From: Boswellia sacra
Taxonomy: Eukaryota > Streptophyta > Magnoliopsida > Sapindales > Burseraceae
Assembly (NCBI GenBank): GCA_013180625.2
Contig: SNVD02004657.1
Span: 124,001 to 188,000, forward strand
Direction of reading: 5' to 3'
DNA length: 64,000 nucleotides
Both the position numbers and the translations under genes were made by a program. Each line of letters starts with the position of its first letter. Within the stretch, counting starts at the first letter, position 1. The notes under the pieces were generated by a model. The model was not told where the DNA came from and did no database searches. It was given only the letters and a program-made list of their open reading frames with translations. Of the stretch, positions 12,790 to 25,127 are shown in pieces.

Positions 12790-15700
12790 TAAACCCACAT
12801 AATTTAACAACTTGCTGAAAAAAGACAAAATAAGAAGTCAAATTCATATTATTTAACAAACTACAAGAAAATAACAGTAAAATGGTAAAAGTTTCATTTA
12901 ATGTATATTTTATCTTACCAAAAGAGTAAACCCTACACAAACAATAGAAAAGCAAATAGAAAGATAATGAATAAATAAACCTCTTAAGCTTGGAGAAGAA
13001 GAATAGCCGAAGTTTGAGATAATTGGTGACATATGTTATGGAATCAAAAGCAAGTTTCTTAGTACAAAACTAGTTATAAGATAGCTAAAGAAACGGTATT
13101 CGTGGAGCAATACAAAATATATTTATAAATTGAAATTCTGCAAGAAAATATCACTTAAAGTAAGACATTTTTAAATGTTGAAACAAAAACACTCAAAAGT
13201 ATAAACATTCCTCAACTTAGACACGCAATCAAATGAGTCCATTGTAGCTTGTTGGTTAATCATAAATCCTAGTGAAGGCTCATAACATCCCATTTGAAAA
13301 AGATACAAATAAAGAAGTTCTTGACCCATTTTGCCTAGAGAAAAATAATGTTCTAAACGAATTGTGTAAAATCTTTAAAGGTTGAAGACTTCTTTACGTT
13401 TGAAAACCTAGTGTTTTTTTTGGTTACTTTTTCTGGACAGATTAGTCAAAGTACGTACACGTAATTATAGTTTTTATTTAAATGGCATGAGAGTTTAGTA
13501 GAAAATATACTAATTTATGTGAAATGAAAAATGTTGAGCATTAAACCATTCCTTAATTGTTTTTGTGTGTGTGTGTGTGCGCGCACGCGTGTGTATTGTT
13601 TAACTAGGTGTGAGCATAAATCATCAATAGTTAAGAGATAAAATCTTTTGTAACATTAAAAATTTTGCATGAGTTTCTAGGTTTTTGCTACTTGTTAGAA
13701 TGATAAATACTCAAGTTATTATCAATCATCTAATCAGCTAACCTAATGAAACATTTTAGAAAATAAACCAAGAAGTAAAATCTGTCTTCTTAAATATTAT
13801 TATAATTTTCTTAACCCATTCCATGATGTGACAAGATAATTAAGTGATTTGATAGATAAAATATTAAGGGCAAAATTTGAAAAATAAAATTGCTGCTTTA
13901 CTAGCTAGTCAACGTCTCCAATTTCTTGCACATAAACTAACTCAAATGAATTGCAACAACATAAAGTTTGGGAAGGGTTGGTTTTTATAGTCCTTTTTTA
14001 TTATCAAGCCTCTCTTCAAGTAAATATGTATTCAAATTCAATAATTTTAAATTCTATTAATCGTGTTACTCGTAGTTAATTAGTGTTTATTTTTGTGAGA
14101 GAGAATATATATATGTACACACACACGCACACACATATACACATATGACTTAATATCCTCAAATAATTGCAAGGTTACATGTGACATCCATATATGACAA
14201 CGCTACAAAGATACATAGGCACAAATAAATCTGAAAAGTGGTAGTCACAACTTGGGAGGTGGGAGAAGCCACTCGTTTCCATTGAGGTAAGTGATGCTAA
14301 AAAATGGTTAAGCTTCCTCATCTGATAGGATCTTGACAAACTTAGGTCGGGGAGAGGAAGTAGCCTCAGGTCCAACGCACTTGTACTCTCCATAAGACAC
14401 AGTTCTGCAAAATTTTCATATCAAAATACAATTTATTAATTACTAGGTTTTCTTTTAAAGAACTCATAATTAGTTTGAATATATGAAGATAAAAAAATCG
14501 TGTAGGTTTATGTTTGCTGCGGTCTGTTTTTCCGAATTCTCCGTCACTCTATCATTGATGTGAGGGCCCATTTATGTGTGAGCAAAGATCACCCTAGGTC
14601 TCTCCTTCCATGCACGGCCAAGGTAAGTGTCACCAATGCCAGTTATGTTGCAATGTACAAACGTGAATCCACTATCACCATTTACATTTTCTCTAGCATG
14701 TGTCGTGATCACTCTTAAATTCTTAGCAACCGAATTAATATTTGTGCTCTACATCAATCAACATATCAATTGTTAGCTTCCATGAACCAGTTTTTAAACA
14801 AATAAATGAATATCTTCCACATATATGTAAAATTTGTATTTCTGAAATACACATGATTCTAATCCTGTAATAACAAGAGTTAGGGCCTTTAGGAAAAGTA
14901 CCAAATAGAGGGATTTTCCATTTCCAAAGATGAAATCAATTGTGCCTTGGATATAACAATCCTTAAAGAAATGTCTCCCTTTATCATCACATAAGGTGTC
15001 ATGATAACCCATAAACTTGCAATTGTGGAATTCTGCCTTATTGCTTGATATTCTCATGGTAACCGCTTGTGCGCCCACTCTTTTGTCATCTGGCATTGGA
15101 TCCAAATTCTACACAAATGAAATATGGAACCACCATAATTAAAGATCTTTAGAAGGGTGAAGGTAGCTAATAACTGTTAAAAGAACATACGCACCACAAA
15201 TTCAATATTAGCAGCCATGAAGTGATCACTATCCATGGCCACTGTGGCACTATTTAGTGTTTTGTACTTGGTAGCTGTGCCACCATCCATAAGTTTTGGC
15301 ATGCTTTTTGGGTCGCCATAGAAGGTTATAAACTTCTTGGACCTGTCAACGGTGATCTTCTCCACATACTCGCCTCCACCAATCTTAATGACCACCCTTT
15401 GCGAGTTCCCTGATGGGATGCTCTTCAAGGCATCAGTTACTGTCTTGAAATCTCCGCTGCCATCTTTGTTGACAATTATCACTTTAACATTTCTCTCAGC
15501 CATGGCCAAAACTTGGTCTATGTTCTTGCCTTGGATTAATTGGCCTTTTCTTTCCTCAAATGTTTGATATTTTGTGCAATCCACCCTTCGAGTTTCGATG
15601 AATCATATGAGATGTATTTTGGGTCGCAAACCACTATTTAGATAACCTGAAAAGGAAGTAGTGAAGTTGTTGTTAAAAATGTTCGATAGTTAAACTGAGA

Positions 15701-15940
15701 AGTGCTTCTTTTCTTTACCCATTCTTGATTACAAGTTTTTTTAATGATTATGTTCTTTGGTGAAGTGATACTGAGTTATTTATAATAAATTGTATAGCTA
15801 AGTTGGTACCAAGTTGTTGAGTTTTTGGTTTGGGTTTTTGTACTTAATTTGTTTGTTTAACTTTATGTGCATAACCTTTTTAGTCAGTTAAATTGTAAAA
15901 TTTTGTGCCTTTGGAACTTGGAAAGGGCTTTTTGCCTATC
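12790..15940. repeat. Direct segmental duplication, copy B (contains the broken pectinesterase)
   Basis: Second copy of the block at 5656-8850, in the same orientation and with many small substitutions and indels. The (AT)n tract of copy A near 6461-6490 corresponds to a GT/GC-rich tract near 13,563-13,593 here. The copy contains all four exons of the pectinesterase but they are damaged. Confidence 0.85.
14245..15722 (-). pseudogene. Pectin methylesterase pseudogene, tandem duplicate
   Basis: The four-exon layout of the intact neighbour is preserved, including splice sites (exon 2 at 15,108-14,902). Several lesions block translation. The reading frame from the equivalent ATG (15,722) reaches TAA after ten codons. 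The CAA codon for Gln in the LIQIVV segment is TAA. One A is missing in the run near 15,560, shifting the frame before FEERKGQ. Seven bases are missing near 14,545, where the GWSDG region should be. The CAA of the EAQPF segment is TAA near 14,310. In exon 2 the QDTL motif reads HDTL. GGGEYVE and DFIFG are still legible. Exon 1 keeps a long open stretch (15,195-15,584), so a short aberrant transcript is possible, but no functional enzyme is. Confidence 0.9.
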
Positions 15941-16369
15941 ATCATGGAAAGCGGTTTTAAATCATTAAAAACAAACTTTTGTTTTTCTATTGATATTCGG
16001 TTGCTATGAAGATTCACCAAACTAATATTAGCGTCGAATCTAGTTATAGAATCAGTGGTGTGCGAGGGATGATCCCTTTTAGCTAGTTAATCTTATATTA
16101 TACCTTAAATTTGTTATCCTCTTTATCAAGCATTGCATATTTACTGGCCTAGCAACCTTGACAAATGTACTGCTTCAGATTGCCAACGAAGATGCCTTTG
16201 CTGCTTGTTGTAAACGAACCAGCTTCGAGATTGTGCTAAAGGTGTTCTGGCAAATCTTTACTCCTATCCTTATGAGACTTGACATGAATTCCATTGACGC
16301 TATCCAAACCAATAAATTTGGTTTCATATATTTTATGCCAAATTGTTATATTTGGACTAATTAATCCCG

Positions 16370-17231
16370 CTCTAATAAGGCTATTCTCATATTGTCTCTG
16401 ATGGTTTGCCATCTCTTCTGATGGCATTGTGATGAGTCTCTCTAGCTCTACCTCTCCCAGAAGAGCCTTTCTCCTCAAATCTGGATTCTTGGGATCCTTC
16501 ATGTTGAACATTATCGATTTGTACTTGAGTTTCTTAGCGCCATTGTAAGCCCCATCTTGCTGAACATCACATCTTCAACTGAGACAGCAACATTAGCTGG
16601 GTCAAAACCCTTCACTTTCTCCTTCATCTCTTGATCATGAATATTCGCAACCTCACCTGCTGTTCTATATAACGCCTATCGGATAACCTCACGAACCTTA
16701 TTACGGGCAACATCAGAGCAATCGAATAATTCAATCTTCTCTTCTTTAACAACTTTATGTTCTCCATAAGGTTTCTTGAACCCAAGAAAGCTTGTTCATG
16801 ATCTTTCTCAAGTTTTATTCGAATGTTCTTACAACTCTTTGCTGGACATGTGCCAGCATCACCGCTGCTGCTTTTTCTCTTATTATTCCTTGGAGACTGA
16901 TATGATCATCATCATCTTTGCAGTGGTTTGTTGACAATTGATCATTGATCTTCTTGCTCCATACGTCCAGCAGCCACTAAGCCATTGATCGGATCAGCTC
17001 AACTTTATGCGTCCCGAGAATTCAAACGCGTTTATCGATAGCAATTGAGATAATAATATCTTCTATTACAGGAAACTTCATGAGCCGCTTCGGGGAGTCA
17101 ACACAATGTGAAACATCACCCCCGTTTGCAGTGACTCCGTCCATATCTGCCGCCATAGCTGCGCTGAAAGTAGCTTCACATAAAGCTAGAAACTCACTCT
17201 TCATCGTCAGTTCTCTCAGATTCAAGAGCAC
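16370..17231 (-). pseudogene. Transcription elongation factor TFIIS pseudogene, truncated
   Basis: On the minus strand the N-terminal TFIIS LW-domain segment is legible (17,231-17,022; SPKRLMKFPVIEDIIIS, close to the family's ALKxLKxFPVTxDIL). After damaged sequence comes the central RNA polymerase-binding domain: CSDVARNKVREVIR, a stop, then GEVANIHDQEMKEKVKGFDPANVAVSVEDVMF. It ends with MFNMKDPKNPDLRRKALLGE and LERLITMPSEEMA. Stops occur in both halves and the C-terminal zinc ribbon with its catalytic acidic pair is missing. No intron is evident over the readable part, so a retrocopy is possible but not shown. Confidence 0.8.
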
Positions 17232-17298
17232 TAAGTTTTCTCTCTTCGGTTGTTTGAGTTTTGATTAAACCTAAACCAAAGTGTGAAAAAGTCCTTAG

Positions 17299-17927
17299 TA
17301 GGGATGGCAATGGGTAGGATAGGATATATTAATGAAAAACCATACCCTACTCATTTATAAAAAAGAACATGTAAATAATACTAATAATTTAATTGCATTG
17401 AACAAAGTCTAAACATGGCTCAAAACTCTAACTAACAAAAAAAAAAAAAACACTTAAGTAATAAAAGCCTTCGTGATCTTCTTCTTCCAATTTATCCCCA
17501 AAACAATTAACAAAAAAAAAAAAAACTAAAATGACCATAAAAAAAGTAATGCTAAAACCCTTCAAGATCTTCTTCTTACAATCATCAATCATGATTTTAG
17601 GCCTAACTTGACAACTCCTATAACATCGAATGATGAAACAACAATTAAATTTAGTATTAAATATATTTTAAGTTATATTAAAACGACATAGTTTTATATT
17701 TTAGTTATTAAACTTTTTATATGTTATTTAATTAATATTAATAATTTATTTAATAGGATATTTAAAAGGTATGAAAGGATATTGGGAGGGTTTAGATTCA
17801 CACCCTTACCTTATTTATATCCTTTAAAGTCTAATTTTTCGTATCCTTACCCTCTAAAAATCTATGAAAGTGATATCCATACCTTTCCTATTAGGGTATG
17901 AGTATGTAGGTAAAATTGTCATCCATA
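17299..17927. mobile_element. hAT-like MITE with 8-bp imperfect target duplication
   Basis: The element begins TAGGGATGGCAATGGGTAGG and ends with a degenerate inverse (..GTCATCCATA). It is flanked by GTCCTTAG (17,291-17,298) and GTTCTCAG (17,928-17,935), which match at six of eight positions. Length is 629 bp with no coding capacity. The 8-bp duplication and terminal sequence fit non-autonomous hAT elements. It sits just upstream of the TFIIS remnant. Confidence 0.65.
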
Positions 17928-17935
17928 GTTCTCAG

Positions 17936-19797
17936 ATTATGTGAGTCCTTTTGCCATTTTGTTTCCTAATTTGGAGTCGTATAAACTAAGGTAACGAAAC
18001 CAAAATGCTACCGTTTGAAGAAGAGTGGAGGGTAAAAATGGATTTCTATAGCAAGAAAAGACTGTTTCGGCGATCAGATGTGGTGAATATGGCGTTGGGG
18101 AAAAGCTTATACCCTTGTTATCATAGAGCTCACATTGCAGGAAAGATTTTGTGTCGGTGAGATTTGCGGTTGTGATTTTAATAAAGGAGAGAGAGACTGA
18201 GGAGGGCTTTATTTCACCTTATTTTTGTTCATTGAATTTGACGGGAGTTCTCTTAGGCTTGCTGATTTGAGATTTTTTGATCGATCTCAACCGTTGATAA
18301 GGCTTGTATGAATATGTTGGGTATCTTTTTGGGTCATACCTTCATTTCATCCAAGAATAACACCCCCGGATAGTTCTACATAATTTCATCCTTGAAAGTT
18401 CCCATAATTTTTTTTTCTAATTTTTTTAAAAGTTGGATTTCTCATTGAATTTTTATATATCAAAAATAGTCAAACACCTTGCTTTCGGCTCGATAATGTT
18501 ACCGAAACAACATTAATTAATATGTTCCCTTAGATTTAGCATTTCTTTGCTTAATTGAAGATAAAAATAATCAATTTTCTTTTAACAATTGTTTTCTTGG
18601 AAAAAAAACTCATTTAAATATAAAAGAAGTCTCTCTTGTGTTGGAGGTTCAACATTTCTTTACTTAATGTTGACCTCTATATGTTGTAATTAATATTGTA
18701 TATGGATTATTTACAAAGAAAACACCTTATCCTATAGCTCTCTTATTTCATTCTTGTGAATAACGAGCTCTATCTAATTTAATGAATGAAATCTCTAATA
18801 GCCAATGATGGATGTAAGATAAAACTTTTGTCGGGATCAAATTATGAAAAAAATTACTATAGATCAAATCTAAAAAGATATTATTAAATGATACAGTTAA
18901 AAAAATAATGTTATTGATATAAATAATATGTAACAAATTTTAAAAATTTAATTAAAATTATATCAATTTAATTATATATTAAAAAGGAACTTGACGTTCT
19001 TTCAAATCTTGAAATCATCCATAATTGTTCTATACTAAATTTCTCCACAATTTATCTTTCAATATGTGCAACCAATGAGTCTATATATAAGAAAGTAATC
19101 ATCCTCTATTATTTTATTGTAAAGCCTAGTATTGACTATACACATAGTTGAAAATGATTAGTTGGAGTATAAATTGGAGGAGACAATATAAGTACTATTA
19201 TTCTACAAATTAACAAGCATGAATGCAATTTATCTTCTTTTTTTTTTTTTAATTAACAAATGATTGAAAAATGAATAACCTTTCTTTAAATATGGTTAAT
19301 ATAGGAAATCTATTCAAACAAGAACTTTTCATTTAAGTAGGAATTACTACTTTCCTATTTACTAAAATATTAAAAGAATTTAATTAATTTAATATAATAA
19401 AAACAAAAAATTTGAAATTCCACTAAGTAAAATATCATTTATATTCTTTATATTTAACTATGACAAATAAAAGATGCGGTGAGGCCCAAATAGGAAAATC
19501 TATATTATATAATTACTTGATCCATAATTTGAAACAATGGGCGAGTTGCATATATAGGCTTTATTTTTATTGTTATATTCATGAGTTTAAGAATTTTATT
19601 ATAGTAATCCCATTTATGTAATTTTTTAATCTATTTTATTAATTAGGTTCCTATCTTATCAAAAATAAATAATAATACTCTTCCAAAATTTTTATCTCAA
19701 ATTTCATCTCAAATGATGTGTCAAGTGAAGTGTCATTTACGTTATGGATCATAGGATGATGTGTTAAGTGATGTAATAATGTCACATCATATTCGAA
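17936..19797. other. Intergenic region
   Basis: AT-rich DNA with no recognised gene. The stretch at 18,000-18,260 is less AT-rich and could be an old exon or UTR, but it has no family signature. Confidence 0.4.
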
Positions 19798-20100
19798 TAA
19801 ATATGTCTTTAAATTCAATCATTTTAGTTAATTCTACTAATTGTACTTTTAATCATAGTTAATGTTTATTTTGGTGAGCTAGAAAATAAATATTTATGTG
19901 AACTAATGTCTTTAAATAGTCTTAAAAAAGATATAATATGATAATATGTAACACCTATACATCCTAAATATTTGCTTCTAGTTTGATTAGATTTAACATA
20001 AATTGCATTGGCGCCATTCAAACCAATAAAGTTCTTGTACTGTACTATTCAACCAATTGTTCTATTTGGATCACTAATTTCTTTCAATCACTGTCTTTTT
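19798..20100. repeat. Degenerate third copy of the pectinesterase 3' flank plus a TFIIS-adjacent segment
   Basis: 19,798-19,972 matches the DNA just downstream of both pectinesterases (about 6950-7090 and 14,020-14,190): the AAATATGTxTTxAAATTCxAT..TTTxGTGAG.. and ATATGTxACAxCxATAxAT stretches occur in the same order. It is followed at about 20,005-20,085 by a segment similar to 16,282-16,362 (CATTGxCGCxATxCAAACCAATAAA..). The pectinesterase body is missing. Confidence 0.55.
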
Positions 20101-20133
20101 TATGAATACTTAAATGTGTATGATTAATAAGAG

Positions 20134-22383
20134 CTGAATCTATTATTTTGCACTAATAGTGTCATAAAATTCATCAACTTAAGCATATTTGTGGTCTTTG
20201 CATCTTTTGAATTAGATTCATCTTAATTTCAGTTTTTATTGTAGGTTCGGTAAAATGGGCATAACTTTCTATTTATAGATCAGAATGATACAAATCTTAA
20301 TTTGTTGGAAAGCTGATTAAATTATCTACATGATTGTATTTCACAAGCATCGTGCAATTTAGGGTTTTAGTGGACTAAAAATGGGCTTGAAGTGAACCCA
20401 TATGCAGTTTCGACCCAACTTGACATTGCCACCGTATTTTGACCATATCTCTTGATATACGTATCCAAATCATATGATGTTCTAGAAAGCTAAGAGAGAT
20501 GTCTACAACTTTCATTAAGACATGTGATCAGAATTCTAAATATTTCGATGCCGATATCGATGGTCAAAACTAGTGCATATGATAATCTAAGTTATCAACA
20601 AGATATTTTACAATTGTCCCTTTGTAATTTGACAAGTTTGCTCCCAAATGTATCTATAAATAGAGATGTATTGTGATCCATTAGGGCATCTTGACTCTTG
20701 TCTGGGATCTCTTAACTTTGTGTTTTCTTTCTTTTGATGTTATTAATAAATCATTTTCTTCTTGCAATTTATTTCTTTCTTGCATAATGTTTTGCTAAAT
20801 TCTCTCTTGCTAAGGTGAAAGGGTGAAACCCTTGATATGAGAATAAAGATTTTCTAACCCTTTAATATGTGCTTAAAAATCATAATCTTGTGTTGTTTAT
20901 TTTATATGTTTTGTATTTATTTCCTTAATCAATCTTGTAAAGTGAAGGTCTTGATCTATTATAGACAATCTTTGACATATCAAATGATTAGATCCTTTTT
21001 AGACGTTGTATGGTTCTTCCTCACAGACACAAGTCTAGTTAGGAGCCTTGATTTGCTGGAGACATATAGTGATAGACACATTGGATGCATGAACCCATTT
21101 ACAAGAAGTGGTATAAATATTAGTAATGAAACAAATATAATTCATATAACTAAAATAGGTATTAATGACATACCTTTCGATTAGAACCTTCTTGATGTGT
21201 GGATTCCAATTGAGTTATAATCAGATTGTTTATCTTTATTTGATATATCAAGGGTGGATCTCATAACCTTAGCTTTTATTATTATTATGTTAATTCTTCT
21301 TACTTGTGTAATTTAATTACTCTCGTTTATTTATGAAATTTTTCTTTCATTTGCTATGGTAGGTTTTATCACCTATTTCCATGGATGGTTTTACCACCTT
21401 TTATTTTTGTTTTATATTTGAATGGTCGATTGTACCACCTACCACCTTTACTTTTATTTGTTAATATCATCTTGTTATTTAGTTAAATTATTTATATCAT
21501 ATTTCCCATCCTTTAATTTGTAACGTTAAAACCCCTTTCTCGTAGATTGACCCTAGTCTTACTGGGTTTATTACTTTGACATTCCTATACTTAGGAGATA
21601 ATTCTTTTTGGATGTGTCAAGTTTTTGGCACCATTGCCGGGGAAGGTAAAATTTGGCGTGCAAAATTGTAAGTGTTCTCTTTTCTCATTTTATATCTTAA
21701 TTTTTTTAATTGTGTGCTCATCTTTTTTTTTTCCTCTTTTCTTTGGGAATTGCATGAAACTTTGGTCATGCACATCTAGTGGTAGACTTGTTAAGAAAAC
21801 ATTATCTTCCCTAGAAAACATGACCAATAATCAAGTGGAAAGGTTCACAGATTAAGGGGACAATCCTTCCCTATAATATGACCAAACCCACCATGAACCC
21901 TCAAAGATTACATGAATCCGATAAGGACTAGTGCACCATCTTGTATAGTATCTCCTTTCGATGCAATCCATTTCAATTTCAATCCGAGTTTCCTTCAACT
22001 TTTACCCACCTTTCATGGCCTTGATATGGAGAACCCGTATTCGTACTTAAAAAACTTTGAAGAGGTGTGTAAATCCTACAGTGACCCAAATTGTAGCATA
22101 AACGCCATTAGGTTAAAGCTTTTCCCTTTTTCTTTAAAAGATAAAGTTATGACGTGGCTATAAAATTAGAGGTCAAGTTCCATTAGTTCATGGGATGAGA
22201 TGAAACAACAATTTTTGAAAAAAATCTTTTCCTTCCTATAGAACAGATTCTCTTTTTCACTCAAAAACCATGAGAAACCCTTTATCAATGTTGGAATAGG
22301 TATAAAGAATTGCTTAATACCTGACATCACCATGGTTTTGAAACTTGGAGATTAATTGCACATTTCTACAAAGGGTTGACACC
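20134..22383 (+). mobile_element. Ty3/gypsy element fragment: 5' LTR, primer site and partial gag
   Basis: An LTR-like region ends at about 21,619 (..TGTCA). It is followed by TGGCACCATTGCCGGGGA (21,626-21,643), a near match to the tRNA-Asp-type primer binding site. A degraded gag follows, legible at 21,912-22,163 (LLPTFHGLDMENPYSYLKNF, then INAIRLKLFPFSLKDKVMTWL) and onward to 22,383 with stops and frame changes. The gag reading breaks off where the minus-strand element begins. The LTR start near 20,134 is a guess and the rest of this element is not visible on the far side. Confidence 0.6.
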
Positions 22384-23808
22384 TGTTTACGCTCAAAATA
22401 TACCGCGGTTTTTGTAGTATACGTTGAGGTGTCGAATCCACAAGGAGGCCTTCGATAAAAGAGGTTAATAAAACAAAAATATCAAAAAGATAATAAAGAT
22501 GTAAAATTTAACTTTGAAGTGATTGATTCTAAAGAAAATACAATGTTTAATAATTGGAAACAATCGATGGTAATTAAGAAGTAAGGCATCGAGAATCACT
22601 TATATGTTTTGTAAATCTAATCCCCACTTTGATTTAATAATTATAACTCAATTGAAAGCTTCACATCCCAAACAATCAATCGAAAAATATGTATAGTATA
22701 GCATAAATGATAAACATATGTATTTAATATGCATAAACTCTTTACAAGCAATATTTACCAACAACATTCATCCTTACAAGTTATCTAAGAGCGACAATAT
22801 ATCACATGATAATATTGTAGTAAAGGACTAACTCATAAAACGAAACTACAAGTAACAATTATAATTCAACACGAATCACATAAAGAAAGCATGACTGAAT
22901 TTATATGAAATTGAGAATTATAATTTCTGATTAAAAAGAAATCACAAGATGAGAAAGAGTTTAACACATAAACAAACATACAATCTTTATAGCCCTTGAG
23001 GTAGAATGAAAGTGGAGAAATAGATAAACTACACATACAAGTTCATCTCTAGCCTTACCAAGAGTTCTAGCCTAACTTACAATTCATTCTTATCATTTCT
23101 AAAGAGAAAATACAAGAGAGAATTGTAATATACAATGATAAAATGTGAACTCAAATGATTTTTCTCTCCCCCAATTCAATTCCTCAAGTTGTCCTTAAAT
23201 AGGTGATGAAATGGAACTATTATACCAAACCTCCACCAATTTTTCCACATTGTCGGCCACCAAACATTCCACCAACTTGCAGCTGATTTTTGACCACCAA
23301 ATGGACCGAATTGGGCTTTGTGGAAAACATGAAAGTTGTAGCATTTTGTCTCAGCTTTCCATGGCCACCAGATTCATGCAATTTAGATAAGTATTCTCTG
23401 AGATATGGCCCAAATACTGGACATGGGTCGGGCTGATAAACAACTACAATTTGGTTTTGTTGTGTCTTAATTTCGGCCCATCAAATGTTGGATTTGGGCT
23501 TTTGATTGTTCTTCAACTTTGTATAAAATTGAGACATGTTGCTCCAGGTTCAATAATCTCTCCATTTTGATATATGGATTGAGAGTTATGTCCATTTTAT
23601 TAAACCTGCAAAAATGATTTCCATTAATCACAATTTAAGGACAACACTTTATTTCAAGATAAAGACTAAAGAAAATGCAAAAGAAATGAAACAAATATAA
23701 AAGAGGCATAAGCAAAATAATTATGCTAAAATATCATAAAAGCTTTATAATACTGTCCAATTAGCATTAATTATTTATGCTTAAGAGTGTACTTTCATGC
23801 GTTTATCA
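22384..23808 (-). repeat. 3' LTR of the minus-strand gypsy element
   Basis: Starts TGATAAACGCATG (minus strand) and ends GAGCGTAAACA. It matches 33,157-34,582 over its full length. A short purine stretch just inside it (minus strand, 23,820-23,809) can serve as polypurine tract. Confidence 0.9.
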
Positions 23809-25127
23809 CAATCCCCAGCCAGCTTATTGCTAGTCCCTAGCAATTCAAGCGTAAATGAAGCATGAAGAACTACTTCAGCATTTCAAACAAAAAATCAGTT
23901 CAAGATCACAATTGTTATAAAGGTTATTTCAATCATAACTTCCAAAACTGAGCACATGTGAATCAAGCCAAAACCTTCTTACCACGAACCACAACACATA
24001 TAGCCTTGAAAATTACTCTATGTAAAAGCCGCAACTCTATATCCTCACAGGTGAACAACTGTTTAAAAAGGCTAAGATTTCTCTCATGGAGTTGGAAAAC
24101 AAAATAAACACTCAAGAAAAGGTCACATTTAAGGACAGACAGACAAACTAACATTGATCTAAAGATAAGAAAATCCAATGTTTAGAATCAAACCATTCTT
24201 GCAACATGCCACCTTTAGGACTTCATTTATCTTGAGTGAACAAAAATAAATACAGCTTGGTGAGAAAGACTGCTTCATAAAACTTCTGTCTTCTAAAATT
24301 GAATGAAGACATTATTGAATCGAACTGACTCTTTTTTTTCTTTTTTTCCTTTTCCTTTTTTTTGGTTATTTTCACAAGAATTGAAATTTCATCTTGAATC
24401 GTCCCTTAGCTGAACAATCAAATAATCTCTCAATCCGAGTAATGACATTCTAAACAAAGATTAATCAATTCAAAGTATCAATGAAAGTTCATAAGCTGTT
24501 TTCTCAACCTCTCCACTCACTCACAAAAGATGTGTGAGATAAAAAAATGTGAACTTAAACATGAGAATTCTCTTGGCTATATACGTTGAATCATCCATCT
24601 TACCACAAGGCTTATCATTGTGCTCAAAATAATTTCAGAAATCATTCTTTGATAACCTAAATAGAAAAGATGACTCAAACCAACAATTTTGAAATCGTAC
24701 CTAGATAGAAAAACAAACCCATTTAGACAAGAATTACCGAGAACACAAGCAATAAATAGTTGTGCATGAAATACAATTCAAAAATAAAAAATAAAAACAA
24801 ATCAACTAGTTAGAATGCGTTTCAAGAGGTCAAAACTATACTCTCAACTCTGCCATTCTTGATCTAATAGATCCAGAATGCGTCTCAAGAAATAATGAAC
24901 TCTTTACACTGCCATTCTCAGACTAACAGATTTTTTTTTTGAAATGCAATGCAAAACATAACATATGCCTTCTATCTACCCCCAACCAGAGCGAAACATT
25001 GTCCTCAATGTTTAAATATAGAAAGAGAAAGTATAGGAGACATCACCTGAAGCTTCAGTTATTCAAGAGAAACAAACCTGAAAGACACTTAATAAAATAT
25101 TGTGAACAAAGCCAAAAGTAAGAAAAG
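23809..25127 (-). other. 3' non-coding region of the gypsy element
   Basis: About 1.3 kb between the LOG ORF and the 3' LTR. No protein family is recognised on either strand. A short imperfect duplication lies at 24,817-24,935 (GAATGCGTxTCAAGA..CTGCCATTCT twice). The run ACATTGTCCTCAATGTTT near 24,998 is a short inverted repeat of a type seen in the 3' regions of related plant elements. Confidence 0.5.
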
